Source: Cynocephalus volans
Taxonomy: Eukaryota > Chordata > Mammalia > Dermoptera > Cynocephalidae
Direction of reading: 5' to 3'
Length of the DNA: 64,000 bases
Assembly (NCBI RefSeq): GCF_027409185.1
Contig: NC_084474.1
Location: forward strand, 6,999,382 to 7,063,381
Shown: positions 1-12,084 of the stretch, piece by piece
How the letters are laid out: each line of letters opens with the position of its first letter
How positions within the stretch are numbered: position 1 is the first letter of the stretch
The notes under the pieces: generated by a model
Seen by the model: only the letters and a program-made list of their open reading frames with translations
Database searches by the model: none
Told to the model about the DNA's origin: nothing
Made by a program: the position numbers and the translations under genes

Positions 1-180
1 AACTGATGAGCAGAAATTGCGTGTTGCTTGGGGGAAACTGGAGCTGTGCACAGGAGTCGAGGCCCAGGAATGACTGTCAGAGGAGGAAATGCAACACTCA
101 CATTGTGGCTTAATGTCCCCTTAGTGAGGCTGAACATCAACTATCTCCTGTCTTTAGAGTCAAAACACCAAAATACCTGA

Positions 181-340
181 GGCACTAAAACAGGATTCAG
201 AAGACTGTGCTTTCCTTTTTAGCTTTATGACCTTGAGCAAGCTATGTGACCACCTGTAAAGTGAGAGCAGTAACACCTACCCTGACTATCCCCCTAGATA
301 GGGTAAAGGTCAAAAGAAATAATGAATGTAATAACAACAA
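181..340 (+). repeat. MIR SINE fragment
   Basis: The stretch follows the MIR consensus in sense orientation: a degenerate 'gactgtgctttc', then 'tgaccttgagcaagc', then 'ctgtaaagtgagagcagtaa' and an 'acctaccctgac' tract. Divergence is high, as expected of a fossil mammalian SINE. Assignment is by remembered consensus only. Confidence 0.6.
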
Positions 341-344
341 TGGC

Positions 345-562
345 TAATATTAATTATCTTCTTATTTTATGCTGGATGACACTTTCCAAGCATTATCTTA
401 TCCCATCCTGCTATCATTATCTTCATTGTACAAATTATTTAATTGAGCTTCACTAGGTTTAGTAACTTTCCAAATACCACATAGCTAGAAAGCAGCAGAG
501 TCAGGATTTCAGCTCAAAAGATCTGATTCTAGAGTCTGTGCTCTTAACCTCTATGCTCAATG
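345..562 (-). repeat. MIR-family SINE, antisense
   Basis: This reads as the reverse complement of a MIR. It has an 'attatcttatccc' tract, then 'gtaactttccaaataccacatag', 'agtcaggatttcagctc', and ends 'gagtctgtgctcttaacctctatgc', the hallmark antisense MIR 5' end. It adjoins the sense MIR immediately upstream. Confidence 0.65.
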
Positions 563-1290
563 TGCAAGTTCTTGGCAATCTCTCAAATGTGCATTTAAGC
601 AAGTGATCATCATAATTTCTGAATTGCATTTTCCCACTCAGCCTTAACACACCAGGAAGATTCTGTTGTGCAGAGCAGACATCAGGTGCCTAGTGCCAAC
701 CTGTCTTGCACCAACAGCTATATGACCCCCAAAACAACACCTGTCATTATTGAGCATTGGCCATGGTCAGGCCCTGCACTGGGTGAGTATTGGTATATTA
801 ACGGATGTGTCGATGACTGACTCTCTAATCTGCCTTCCCCAAGAGGCCCTGAACAATTTGGGGAAAAGGACAGTGACATTCAGCCTTTGTTCCCAGCACC
901 AAATTGAAGGGAATTGCATAGAGCCACGAGAGTGGTTTCCACAAGGACGATGTCCAGATGACATCAGAACCTGGGCAGACTGGACATGCGCTGCCTCCAG
1001 CCTGTAGAAGCTCACCCACAAAATCTCTCATTTTCACGTCAATATTATTTTGATGTTGAAAAGCCGATCACGAAAAACTTTTAATTAAAGCGTTTCATTT
1101 TACTCTTTCATGAGGACTTAACCAAAAGATTTGCGGTGCAGCTGGTGAAATGGGAAAAGGTCAGGGGAGATGATCCGTTCCTGGTTCCACCAATGAGAGC
1201 TTCGTGCTATTGGGCAAATCATCTAGGCGTGTCTGGGCTGCCGAGTGCTTAGCTTTCCAATGAGAGTGTGGTATTAGACGGTGACAATCC
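563..1290. other. unassigned non-coding DNA
   Basis: Overlapping short open frames exist on both strands at 750-1037, but none shows domain content, splice signals or codon bias. I see no recognisable repeat. Confidence 0.4.
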
Positions 1291-1294
1291 ATGC

Positions 1295-1440
1295 ACTTCC
1301 TATATCTGCCTGCTACTTGCTAGGCATTGCTCAATATACGATCTCATTATTCCTCACAGTAGCCCCATTCACAGAGGACTGAAACCAGACTTAGAGGCTA
1401 ACTGCTCGTACCCTCTGGTAGTGGTAAAGCAGTCTTCGGA
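1295..1440 (-). repeat. probable MIR fragment
   Basis: A weak antisense MIR pattern: 'cctgctacttgctaggcattg', 'atctcattattcctcacagtagcccc', then a degenerate core. Assignment is tentative. Confidence 0.4.
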
Positions 1441-1529
1441 AGGGGGCCCCAGGGTGCTGCAGCTCACTCCTCTTTTCTGAACGTCACTAAAATGCCATTT
1501 CTAAACTGTCGCCTTACCAGTACCCCCAA

Positions 1530-2190
1530 GGGGTTCGAGGGTGCTGACAGGGCGGTGCCTCGGCCAGGCACACACTGGCCAGCTGCCCAGGCCTCCGGGC
1601 CAGCCTGACCCTGCTACTTGTGCTCCCCCAACTCTGCGACTCTGTCTAAATGTGCCTGGCAGCTCTGAAACCCGTGGCCCTTACACCCCGTAACCCTCCC
1701 CAGGCCGCTGCCACACGCCTTTCCTGTCTATCTCCAAACCCCAGGACAGAGACCCAGAGACCGAGGCGGCTCCTCGAAGCTGCACGCCCTGAAAACCGCC
1801 TGCCGCCGCGGGAAGCGCAGGAGGCGGACTCCAGAGCAGGAAACGGTTCCACCAGAGCCGAGGCCTGGCTCTCGGGTGCGCGCGCGGGGCGGGCGCGCGC
1901 GCCAGGCTGGCCCCGCAGACCGCGCGCGCCAGGCTGGCCCCGCAGACCGCGCGCGCCAGGCTGGCCCCGCAGACCGCGCGCGCCAGGCTGGCCCCGCAGA
2001 CCGCGCGCGCCAGGCTGGCCCCGCAGACCGCGCGCGCCAGGCTGGCCCCGCAGACCGCGCGCGCCAGGCTGGCCCCGCAGACCGCGCGCGCCAGGCTGGC
2101 CCCGCAGACCGCGCCCTCTTCTTGCACTGACCCCGCGCCAGGAAGCAGACGCCGCGGCAGGGAACGCAGCCTCTGGCAGCCCCACCGCTG
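1530..2190. promoter_or_regulatory. CpG island
   Basis: GC-rich, CpG-dense DNA in an otherwise AT-rich region, with several uninterrupted CG runs and a perfect minisatellite in its centre. CpG islands commonly mark promoters, but I see no adjoining first exon or recognisable coding sequence. The long open frames here on both strands come from the 27-bp (multiple of three) repeat and from high GC, so they are not evidence of a protein. It may be a promoter of an unseen transcript or simply a GC-rich repeat block. Confidence 0.55.
1901..2114. repeat. 27-bp GC-rich minisatellite, about 8 copies
   Basis: The unit starts 'gccaggctggccccgcagac' and closes with a CG-alternating run. Copies begin at 1901, 1928, 1955, 1982, 2009, 2036, 2063 and 2090; the last is cut slightly short. 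By eye the copies are identical, which implies recent expansion or homogenisation. Because 27 is divisible by three, the array stays open in several frames (for example the peptide unit ARQAGPADR on the plus strand). Confidence 0.95.
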
Positions 2191-3335
2191 GTTTCTCAGA
2201 ATTGCTGCGTCTTCTTCCAAACGAACCTCAGGAGAACCACAATTTTAAAACTTCCTTCATCTGGGAGAGTCAAAATTATTTTGGCAGTTCTCTGGAAGGG
2301 GAAAAAAAGACAGCTAATCCCTTCCTGCTCGCTCCCCACGAGAAAAAGAAAAGTCACAACATTAAGGCATATTGGAGCCAGTTCCCAGTTACAGAAATAC
2401 ATTTCCAGATCTGCAAGGTTGCACAATGTGCAAATTTGGAGACGTAAATTTGAAGTGAAGTTAACGTCTGGAGACTTTATTTAAATGTCCCTTTGTCTTT
2501 GCCTGGCCAAACTGGCACCGCAGGACCACAGAAGAGGTCTTTGTTCCCTCCATGACGTGAAGAAAGTCTGGGTGCAGAGAGCAGCCCCCAGAGAAGCTTG
2601 GCCAGCAGCGATGTCCCGCCTCAGGAGGCTGGCAGTGCACAGGGCTCCCTGCAGGGCTGGCCAGGCAGTGCGCTGCACCCTTAGTTGCCCTATTGAAATA
2701 TACACACTAAGCATAATTAATTTACAAGGTACTCCTTTGACAAGCCTCTCTGTAACTTAACCAGAGAACAAATCTCAAACTTGCCTAACATCATCACACA
2801 TTTGCAGCTCCAGCGCCATAACATTTCATAGTTCCGCACACTAAGACAAGCCGATCAAAACCAGAAATATCCCACAGAAGTCAATTCAAGTGCTAAGAGG
2901 GATTTTCACATGAAAATAATTTGGAAAGATGATGAAGGATCAAAAATATACTATCACCAAGGGTATATTGAAGCCAAGCTTAACGTGGTCACCAAGGCCC
3001 AGAACTCCCGGGAAGAGGGGCATCGTGAACATAAAGGGATCATTTTAGCACAAGTAACAGGAGCAACAGATAATAAATGTGTAAGACAAAGTGCTGGCCC
3101 TACTCACCCATCCATGCATTCAGTCAGCGAATACTTATGGAGTAAGCACAGTCTGTGCCTTCAAGGAGCTATGATCTCAGGAGAAACAGGGTTCAAGTCA
3201 ATCCTCCGGATATTTAGGGGGCACCTACTAACCACCAGGAACCGTGCCAGAGCCAGTCACCTCGGCCGGATGCAAGCACCAGAAGGTTCCAGAGAGGCTT
3301 CTGGGGAGGTGTTGCCTGAGTGGAATTTTAAGGAA
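2191..3335. other. unassigned intergenic DNA
   Basis: Mixed composition. A 142-codon open frame at 2910-3338 (+) has no recognisable domain and reads like translated non-coding DNA. No repeat family is assigned with confidence. Confidence 0.4.
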
Positions 3336-3339
3336 TGAT

Positions 3340-3640
3340 TGGAGAACAGCCAAGTGAAGGGGCTGGGGAGGTGGAAAGTTCAGTGGCAGGGACACGTCTC
3401 CCGCCTGCCAGCCCCCGGCCCGCCGTCTCCTCGCCCGTCCTCAGCCGCCCTCCCTCGCACCTGCTCCTCCTGATCTTCTCTGCACCGCGTGAGCTGCCCC
3501 TGCCAGGCTCCTCGGCCCCACGTGGCCAGGGCGGCGCTGCTTCCCCGAGGGAGCCCTGACGAGTCTCCATAACGCCTCTCCCCCGCTTCCTCCCCAGGGG
3601 TTCCAGTGAGACTTCGGTCTCCGTTCCTCCATGAAGAACT
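3340..3640. promoter_or_regulatory. CpG-rich patch
   Basis: A short GC-rich, CpG-containing segment with pyrimidine-rich plus-strand runs, flanked by ordinary DNA. It could be a small CpG island. No adjacent exon was recognised. Confidence 0.35.
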
Positions 3641-5600
3641 TTTCAGGATCCCCGTGGCCTCAGAATACCCCCCGCCCCGGCAGCCCGTTATCTGTTCGCC
3701 GAGGGCTTTTCCTCTGTGGTGCTGGACACCATCGGTGACCGCCTCCTGCAGAGACCGTGTCTCTCATTTCCCAGGCTCCTTCGCAGGTGCACATTTGCCG
3801 TCCTCTCCCCCTCCTTCCAGCCTCCACCGGCTTGCCTCTTAGCTCTCTTCCGCTCTCTGCCCCAGCCGACCTCATCGGTGTCAGGGCTGGACCCATCCAG
3901 CACTTCCTGTCCCCAGCTCTCCCCTGAGCTCTGCACTCCAATCTGGAACCATCTTCCTGATCTCTCCTGGCTGATGACTAACAGGCATTTTCAACCAACC
4001 AGGTAAAAGCTGAGCCACCCTCTGCGCCTCAAATCCTGCTGCTCCCCCTGGCCCCACCTCATGAACGTCACCACCAGCTGCTGGGCCAAGACTCCAGGAG
4101 ATTTCCTTGTCCCTTCCCGTTGCTCGTCCCACCATGCCTACATCAGCAAGCCCTGCTCTCTCCCTCAAGAATATCCTACAGCCAACCATTCCCGCCAGGC
4201 CGCAGCTGTGGCTGCCACCCTGGTCGACCTCCTCTCCTCTCTAGACAACTGCTCCACCCTCCTAGCACTGGCCCAGTGGGTCCTTACGCCACCTGCCCGT
4301 CCCCTGCAGTCTGTGGCACAGCAGTGATTATGCTGAACTGTCCACACCTCCAGCTGCTTCCCATCGCAGTTACCGGAATACTCGCCCTCCCCATAAGCAT
4401 GGCTCGTCTGCACCCCAACGCACCCTGAGCACTGTGGTTGCCACCCGAGCATCCAGCCCCATGGCGACCAGCTTGTGCTGTGACACCTTCCAGCCAGCTC
4501 AGGAGGACCACAGCCCGGCACCGGAAGCGAGGCCTGTGGGAAAGTCTGCTAGTCCTGGGAAAGGTTTTCCTCAGGAGAAGCACCCGAAAAAGAGAAGTTC
4601 TCTCTCTTACCTCTGGATACTGTCATGCCTAGATGTGACCCTGGGAGTGGCAGCATTCATCTCAATTCTGGCTTCATAACAAAGCAGTCACCAAAAAGAG
4701 CAAAGCAAAGCAGAGAGATGACATTCCTGGGTCCTTGAGGATGTGGCAAAGTCTCACAATCCAACGACCCAGGGCTCACACTTTTCTAGACTGCCTAAAA
4801 GGCAGATCATCAGTTTCCTTACTGTTTAACCGAGACTGGTCTGAGGCCAGCGTCACCTCGTCAAAGGGACCTCGCTGGCCTCTTAGCAGAAGCTGCACCC
4901 CCTCCCTACTCCAGACTCACTATTTTGTTGCCCTCTTTTATTTTCCCCACGGCATCTGCTATGACATTACATGATCCTGTTTGTCTACACGTTTACTTAC
5001 GGTAGTAAGTAGCCAGAATGTACGCCCCATGAGGGTCGGAGCATGGTGCGGCCCACAGATTAGAGCCTGGAACTTAGTACGTGTTCAGTAAGTATCTACT
5101 GAGTGAGGCCAGGCATGACAGCACGGCGTGTTAGAGGAACAACAAGTACCGCTGTGTGCAAGGCTGCAACAGAGGGAGCAAGATGGGACAAAAGACTGAA
5201 GCCAGGTAGCTGAAGCCATGTATTTCATCCTAAAATTAACAGAAGGCCCCTGACAGCTCCTGAGAAGGAGCACCACGCACTGTAGCACAACGGACTGGAG
5301 AGAAGCAAGGCCAGAGGCACGCGCCACTTAGGAAAGGGTGCCGCTCATCCAGCCAAGACAGCGGCTTTGGGATGCATGACACAGCAGAGCTGGGGCTAGT
5401 GCGACACAAGACACAGGGGCCGGCAGGGCTTCACCTCCCACGGAGTGCAGTGGAAGGGACGATCCGAGGAGCACTGGCAGGTGTCCGAATGGACAAGGGC
5501 GGTGGCCATCATGAAGGCTGGCTAGCGGGGCAAGCGATCCAGGCCCGGAGAGAATGAGTCTGATTCCGAATATGTTGAATTCAAGATGCTCCTAACACGC
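3641..5600. other. unassigned intergenic DNA
   Basis: GC-moderate DNA with C/T-rich plus-strand stretches (3700-4330). Short open frames on both strands overlap each other and lack domains. The 5000-5110 part ('gtacgccccatgagggtcgg', 'cttagtacgtgttcagtaag') resembles an L2 or MIR 3' tail, but this is weak. Confidence 0.35.
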
Positions 5601-5951
5601 CCACGTACAGATGTCCAGTTGCAGTTGGAGATACAGGTTTGGAGCACGGAGGAAGCGTTTGGCCTGGAAGTGTGGCCAGCAGATTGGATTTAAGCCCTGA
5701 GAGTGCAGGCGTGCTGCAGGAGACGACAGAGCACAGAAAGCAAGAAGAGAAGCCTGAAGACAAACCCTAAGGAACACGAACATTTGAGAAGAGGAAGACA
5801 GAGGAATTGCAAAGAGGCCGAGAAAAAGTAGCATAGAGGTAGGAAAAGCCAGAAGTGTGTCGAGGAGACAGGGACAGTGATACGGCTTCAGAGGTCAAGC
5901 GGTCTGAACACTGAAGTGTCCGTTTGACTTGGTAGCCAGGAAGCTTTGGGT
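5600..5951 (-). repeat. ancient dispersed repeat, copy 1 of an inverted pair
   Basis: The segment from about 5750 to 5951 is matched in reverse complement by 6636-6840. Shared blocks include 'aaccctaaggaacacga', 'gccagaagtgtgtc', 'ctgaacactgaagtgtccg' and 'gtagccaggaagc'. Similarity is roughly 85 percent by eye. The family was not identified; the sequence resembles a widely dispersed mammalian fossil repeat. Confidence 0.6.
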
Positions 5952-6635
5952 GATCCTAGCAAAAGCATCCTGGGGACAGTGGAGACTGCAGGGGGCTGAG
6001 GCGCGAGGGGGATGACCAGTGGAGACAGAGTCCTTTCCTGACACTCCCTAGGAGACAGCATCCCCAGTCCCTTCATCTTGCAAGCTTCTTCCCCAAACTC
6101 CAGTATAGGAAATAATATTTGCTTAGAAATTGCTGGCACCATGACACTAAAAAGTCACCAAAAAGACAACCTACAATCTATTGCTGTCTCTGAATATCAT
6201 CTTCACTATGAGGGTAGCGGTGAAGTCAGCTCCTTGTGGAAGGACACGACTTCTTTGAAACTACGACAAAGCACAAATGCGAACAACGGAAAAGTACAGG
6301 TTCCCTTCACACCCCAGAACCCCGCTCCCTCCTGTGGGGCACCACTGTGGCCAGATCACTGCATGTCCTTCCAGAACTCTTTCTACACACTTACATCATT
6401 TCACTCAACAAATACATATTGACTGCCTATTATCTGCCTGGCCCTTTGTGTATACAGATTTTTTTCTTGCTGTTTTTGAGATAGAAATTTCATCAAATAT
6501 AGATAGGAAAATTTTCTGTCTGTATCTACGTATCTACCTTACGTTTTGCAGTGCCCCACAATATTTCACATTATGCATTCCTGCTGTACATGTGGCAGAT
6601 ATTATATCTCAACCGTCCGCAGGATGCTTTGCTTC

Positions 6636-6840
6636 CTGGCTACCGAGTCAAACGGACACTTCAGTGTTCAGAGCGCTTGACCTCTGGAGCCATGTCACTG
6701 TCTGTCACTGTCTCCTTGACACACTTCTGGCTTTCCCTACCTCTGCGCTACTTTTTCTCAGTCTCTCTGCAATTACTCTCTGTCTCCCTCTCCTCAGAAG
6801 CTCGTGTTCCTTAGGGTTTGCCTTCAGCCTTCTTTTCTTG
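6636..6840 (+). repeat. ancient dispersed repeat, copy 2 of an inverted pair
   Basis: Reverse-complement counterpart of 5750-5951, about 690 bases away. It contains the same 'cggacacttcagtgttcag' and 'gacacacttctggctttccc' blocks. Confidence 0.6.
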
Positions 6841-6858
6841 CTTTTTTTGCTTTCTGTT

Positions 6859-6903
6859 TAATTTTTGGTGAATATATATATAATATAAATACACCAAAAA
6901 TTA
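6859..6903. repeat. 12-bp-arm hairpin with AT-rich loop
   Basis: 'taatttttggtg' at 6859-6870 is the exact reverse complement of 'caccaaaaatta' at 6892-6903. The loop is 21 bases of alternating A/T. It could extrude as a cruciform. Nothing suggests transcription termination. Confidence 0.8.
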
Positions 6904-6914
6904 TATATGTTTAT

Positions 6915-7160
6915 ATATATACCAAATGGACATTAAGGTTGTTTCCAATTTTCACCATGAAATAATGCAAGGTGTATTTTATTGTGCATTCATCTTGTGT
7001 CCATATGCAAGTATTCATGTAAGCTATATTCCAAAAATGATATTGCTGGGTCAAAATGTGCACTTTAAATTTTTCCAGGTCCTGCCAAATTTTGACATCC
7101 TTGGCCAAAATGCCACCAAAATAGCTGCACTAGGATGCACCAGTGGGGTGTGAGTGCACC
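6915..7160 (-). repeat. old L1-type LINE 3' fragment (tentative)
   Basis: The blocks 'ggttgtttccaattttcacc', 'atattgctgggtcaaaatg' and 'tgccaaattttgacatcc' recall the antisense 3' part of old mammalian L1 elements. Heavily diverged. Confidence 0.4.
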
Positions 7161-9370
7161 TTCCCTGTATCTCACAAACCTGACAGGATCTCTATCATCC
7201 TAAAGTTGGCCAGTCTGCCCAGGGAAGGTGGCATGTCACAACGCTCCCATTCGCACTCACCTGCCTTTGCAGGAGGCTGATGGCCCTGAGTGGTTGGTCC
7301 TCAGCACTTCCCGGGACTTGACTCTGCCCCATCGTCCTTCCTGACTGCTCTGCGTGAACTCCCCACCTGTGCAACTGCACCCCTTTTCCTGCTGTGCGTG
7401 TGGCACATATCCTGATGTTCGGCTTGTGTGGAAAGATGTTTATGGGGTCATTCAATAATCAGAAGTGGTTTGGGTTCTTATTTTGTTCTAGTGTTGCTGG
7501 CCAGATCTGTCAATCATTTCCTCTACAGTTTTTGAATTTTGTGTTTTGCTGCTTAGTAAACTCTTTATGACCCCTAAATTATGAAAATATCTCCCTACAT
7601 TTCTTTCAGCATTTTCTAAAGTTTTGTTTTCTCCATTTTAGGAGTGCATTTCGTCTAAAATTTACTGTCGTGTTTGGTGAAAGGCGGCACTCACGTCCTT
7701 TGGCTGGGGAGCCCGTCGTCCTAAAGACATTTGTCGAACAGTTCATCCTTTATTCCTCATCTGACACTCTGCTCCTCAATTCCACGTACCCCCCAGGAAC
7801 TGATTTCTCCATATCCAATGAAAGGGGATGTGGTAGCTTTTCAGCCTCATCAATTTGAAGAAAAAAAAAAAAAACTGGTCAGTAGAAAAGTTATAAGAAC
7901 ATAAATATATTCCCAAATCTTACTAAAAGTCTGCTAGTGGTTTCCAGCTTCTGTCCACTCCCTGCAGCCGCAAAGCTCTGTCTGCTCTGCTAGAAAAGGC
8001 CAGCTGAGGGAGGTCACATTGCCCTGCTAACCAGGCCAGGCTGCCCCAAGGCTGCGGCCCTCCACACCAGAGGGGCTGGGTGAGCACTGGCGTGGCCGCG
8101 GCCCCAGGAAAAGCCCCCATGAAATGACGGTGTCTCCATCCACGTTCCTCCACCACAGCTTATCTGCAAAGGCTTTTTTGTTCTTTCACTGACATCTGCA
8201 AGTTGTTAGGGCTTACAGTAAGACAGGGAACATTTCAGGAGAAAGAGCTTTTCTTCCCAGTAATAGTTACGAAAGTTGGGAGAGATTAGCAAAATAATAG
8301 TATTCTAGAGGTGAGACAGCTTTCATTATTTTTTCAAAAGGAAAGAAAATATTACCACAAACTGATTTGAGTAGATCAAACCAATGTGCTGAGGCTCATT
8401 TCTCTTTGGCAGTTGTCCTTAATGCATGACATCCCCTGGCAAAGTTTCCTTCTCACAGAGAAAAGATAAAATGATCTTTCCCTGAGTATGCAAGTAACTG
8501 TGTTTCAAATCTCATTGATACAGTTGACACAGTTATACTTCTGCTTTTTTTTTTTTTTTGTAGCTTTTTAATTCCTCAAATGCATGGTCCATGCCATCCA
8601 AGGTCTCCATGTATGTAGAAGCAATTTTTAAATTATACCATCTTTAAAAGACCGCCATCAATCAGACAACACACAAGGATTCAAATAAATGATTCAAAAT
8701 GAGCAACTGCAGTTCAGACCTTTGAGAGAGCACAGACTGTCAAAACAGACCACATGCACAAGTAGCGTAAACCTATGTTGAGCCCAAAAAGTTAGAAATG
8801 CTAAGTTCCAGATTCTGACATACCCACCCACCATGTGCAGAACGTGCATTTCTGAGTCATGGCTGGTACTGATGTGACGCTTCATTCTGCATTGTGGTCA
8901 GGCGTGAGACAACTGGCTGGAGTTGGATTTGGACTCTGAATAAGGAGATGCCTTGGCCCACCTTAACATGAATAAAGGAACTTTCTCTAATCAGCTGAGT
9001 AAAGTAGCACAGAGCTTAGTTGACACCAGCGCTCATGGGGAGATTAGTGTCTGTCCAATTCAGTGATGCAAGAAAAGATGCCATTTAAAAGCTGCCATTC
9101 TAAGAGTATCATTCACTCAATTCTCCTTGTTAACAAAAGTGGGGCACTGCAGAATGTACTAACACAGATTGGTCCTTCAGACTATCTCCTCAAGGAATCA
9201 TTTCTAGGCCCACTGCCTTCAAAATTCACGGTACCTAAGTCTCCCTAGGGGAGCTTCTGTGAACAGGGACCCAGGCCTGTCCCACGTCTTCTCATTCACG
9301 CTCAGTGTGAGCTCCAGAGTCTAGTGCAGGGCCTTGCAGCCAGCAGTGTGCAGGTCATGCCTGGGAAACA
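7161..9370. other. unassigned intergenic DNA
   Basis: Contains A and T homopolymers at about 7861 and 8545 that may be remnants of retroposon tails, but no family is recognised. No convincing coding sequence. Confidence 0.4.
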
Positions 9371-9380
9371 TGGGTGCGGC

Positions 9381-9552
9381 CTTTTTTTTTTTCTTTTTTT
9401 CCTGACCGGTAAGGGGATCGCAACCCTTGGCACGGTGTTGTCAGCACCACGCTCAGCCAGTGAGCGCACCGGCCATCCCTATATAGGATCTGAACCTGCG
9501 GCTTCAGCGCTACCAGTGCCGTACTCTCTGGAGTGAGCCACGGGGCCGGCCC
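9381..9552 (-). mobile_element. dimeric tRNA-Ile-derived SINE (CYN-like)
   Basis: Read on the minus strand this is two tandem tRNA-like units followed by an A-rich tail (the T-rich run at 9381-9401). Each unit shows a degenerate A box ('gctcactggctgagc') and a B box ('ggttgcgatcccctta', 'ggttcagatccta'), with no tRNA-unrelated body. A 7-bp direct repeat, 'tgggtgc', at 9371-9377 and 9553-9559 may be the target-site duplication. A SINE made only of repeated isoleucine-tRNA units is the hallmark of the colugo CYN family. The family call is from memory of that architecture. Confidence 0.75.
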
Positions 9553-9559
9553 TGGGTGC

Positions 9560-10093
9560 CACCATTTTAGATGAGAAGTGCTGAGAGAAGGACAAGCCCT
9601 ACAGAGGGTGACTGCACGGCATTGCTGCATGCCCCCAGCACAGTTCCATCAGGAGACTGAGGGCCACAGGAACATGTTTCACAGCAGAGATTCCTGAATC
9701 CAAAAGGACAATAGCCACCATTTCCTTCAGGCTGCTTCTGGCAAAAACAATAGCCTCCACCTCCCTGGATTTGCCCTAAATTTGTTTGTGTAGATTTTCT
9801 GGTCACCAGATCAGTAAAGTATACATGATGAAATGACAGACTTTCTCAGCTTTCTGAAGCCACCAACAGTGCATCGAATCCTCCTCATGCTTCAAGTCTT
9901 TGCCTTCTCTGCCAACAGCCAGAGAAAGCTCTCTGTTTTTAAGGGCTCCTATTATCACAGTAGAGCCACCCAGCTAATCTAGATGATTTTCTGATCTGAA
10001 TGTGTGCCACAGAACACAAGGTCAGCAAGGGGGAATACGTCCTCATGCTCGCAGGTGCCAGGAGCAGGGTAGGACGCCTCTGGGGGGCACTTC
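9560..10093. other. unassigned intergenic DNA
   Basis: Ordinary-composition DNA between the SINE and the L1. No gene or repeat recognised. Confidence 0.4.
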
Positions 10094-10108
10094 AGAACTT
10101 TTGCTTAC

Positions 10109-11880
10109 AACCAAGGATGTGAAAAATCTCTATAATGAGAACTACAAATCACTGCTGAGAGAAATTGGAGAGGATACAAGAAGATGGAAAGATATCCCAT
10201 GCTCTTGGATTGGAAGAATCAACATAGTGAAAATGCCCATACTACCCAAAGTGATATACAAATTCAATGCAATCCCTTTCAAAATTCCAAAGACATTTTT
10301 CTCAGAAATGGAAAGAACTATCCAGACATTTATATGGAATAACAAAAGACCACTCATAGCCAAAGCAACACTGAGCAAAAAAAATTAAGCTGGAGGCATA
10401 ACACTACCTGACTTTAAGCTATACTACAAAGCTATAATAACCAAAACAGTATGGTACTGGCATAAAAATAGACACACTGATCAGTAGACTAGAATAGAGA
10501 ATCCAGAAATCAACCCACACACCTACAGCCATCTGATCTCTGACAAAGGCACCAAGCCTATACACTGGGGAAGAGACTGCCTCTTCAGCAAATGGTGCTG
10601 GGAGAACCGGGTATCAATCTGCAGGAGAATGAAACTAGACCCACACCTTTCACCATACACTAAAATCAACTCAAAATGGATTAAAGAATTAAATATACAC
10701 CCTGAAACAATAAAACTTCTTAGAGAAAACATAGGAGAAACACTTCAGGAAATAGGACTGGACACAGACTTCATGAATACGACCCCCAAAGCACGGGCAA
10801 CCAAAGGAAAAATAAACAAATGGGATTATGTCAAACTAAAGAGCTTCTGCACAGCAAAAGAAACAATTAACAGAGTTAAAAGACAAGCAACAGAGTGAGA
10901 GAGAATATTTGCAAAATATACATCTGACAAGGGATTAATATCCAGAATATACAAGGAACTCAAACAACTTTACAAGAAAAAAACAAGCAACCCAATTAGA
11001 AAATGGGCAAAAGAGCTAAATAGGCATTTCTCTAAGGAAGATATACAAATGGCCAACTGACATATGAAAAATGCTCAACATCACTCAGCATCCAGGAAAT
11101 GCAAATCAAAACCACACTGAGATACCATCTCACCCCAGTTAGGATGGCTAAAATCCAAAAGACTCTGAATGATAAGTGCTGGCGAGGTTGCGGAGAAAAA
11201 GGAACTCTCATCCATTGTTGGTGGGACTGCAAAATGGTGCAGCCTCTATGGAAAATGGTATGGAGGTTCCTCAAACAATTGCAGATAGATCTGCCATATG
11301 ACCCAGCTATCCCACTGCTGGGAATATACCCAGAGGAATGGAAATCATCAAGTCGAAGGTATATCTGTTCCCCAATGTTCATTGCAGCACTCTTTACAAT
11401 AGCCAAGAGTTGGAAACAGCCCAAATGTCCATCATCGGATGAGTGGATACAGAAAATGTGGTATATCTACCCAATGGAATACTACTCAGCTATAAAATCG
11501 AATGAAATACTGCCATTTGCAACAACATGGATGGACCTTGAGAAAATTATATTAAGTGAAACAAGTCAGGCACAGAAAGAGAAATACCACGTTCTCACTT
11601 ATTTGTGGGAGCTAAAAATAAATAAATAAATTCACACACACACACAAAAAAAACCGGGTGGGGGGGTGAAGAAGACACAACAACTACAATTCCTTGAAGT
11701 TGATACGACAAGCAAACAGAAAGGACATTGTTGGGTGGGAGGGGGGAGAGGGAGGAGAGAGGGGGGGGTTGGGTAATGGGCCGCAGTAATCAACCACATT
11801 GTATATCGACAAAATAAAATTAAGGGGAAAAAAAAAGGCAAGATACAAAACACTAAATAAAAATTTTAAATAAAAAAAAA
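10109..11880 (+). mobile_element. 5'-truncated L1 (ORF2 3' part and 3' UTR)
   Basis: L1 retrotransposon missing its 5' two thirds. It starts inside ORF2 downstream of the reverse-transcriptase core and runs through the C-terminal domain, a 3' UTR and an A-rich tail. The open frame ending at 11629 keeps the L1 ORF2p Cys motif (C-x3-C-x7-H-x4-C, visible as CWRGC...HCWWDC). The UTR has a (CA)n run, a G-rich tract at 11660-11770 and 'tcgacaaaataaaatt'. A perfect 15-bp TSD, 'agaacttttgcttac', flanks it at 10094-10108 and 11881-11895. The copy is dead because of the truncation and of stops within the ORF2 remnant, but it is fairly young judging by the intact TSD. Confidence 0.95.
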
Positions 11881-12084
11881 AGAACTTTTGCTTACCACAG
11901 TTATAAACACTGCCCACGTGCTTCACAGTAGGTGGCCTGCAGTGTGTCATTAAGTTCCCAAATTGGCAGTGTTCTTTCCTGAGAATTTGGGACTCAGTGC
12001 ATCATAAGAATGATTGCAAATTCAGGTCAAACATTTGTTTGTTTGCAAATATGTAATTGTTATAGCAAATATCCTCAGCAGGTA

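Noticed and set aside
1646..2447. Long open frames (179-265 codons) on both strands over 1646-2447
   Set aside because: They exist because the 27-bp unit is a multiple of three and the region is GC-rich. Several frames are open at once and the peptides are simple repeats.
2910..3338. 142-codon open frame as a small protein gene
   Set aside because: No recognisable domain, no splice or promoter context, and composition like its flanks.
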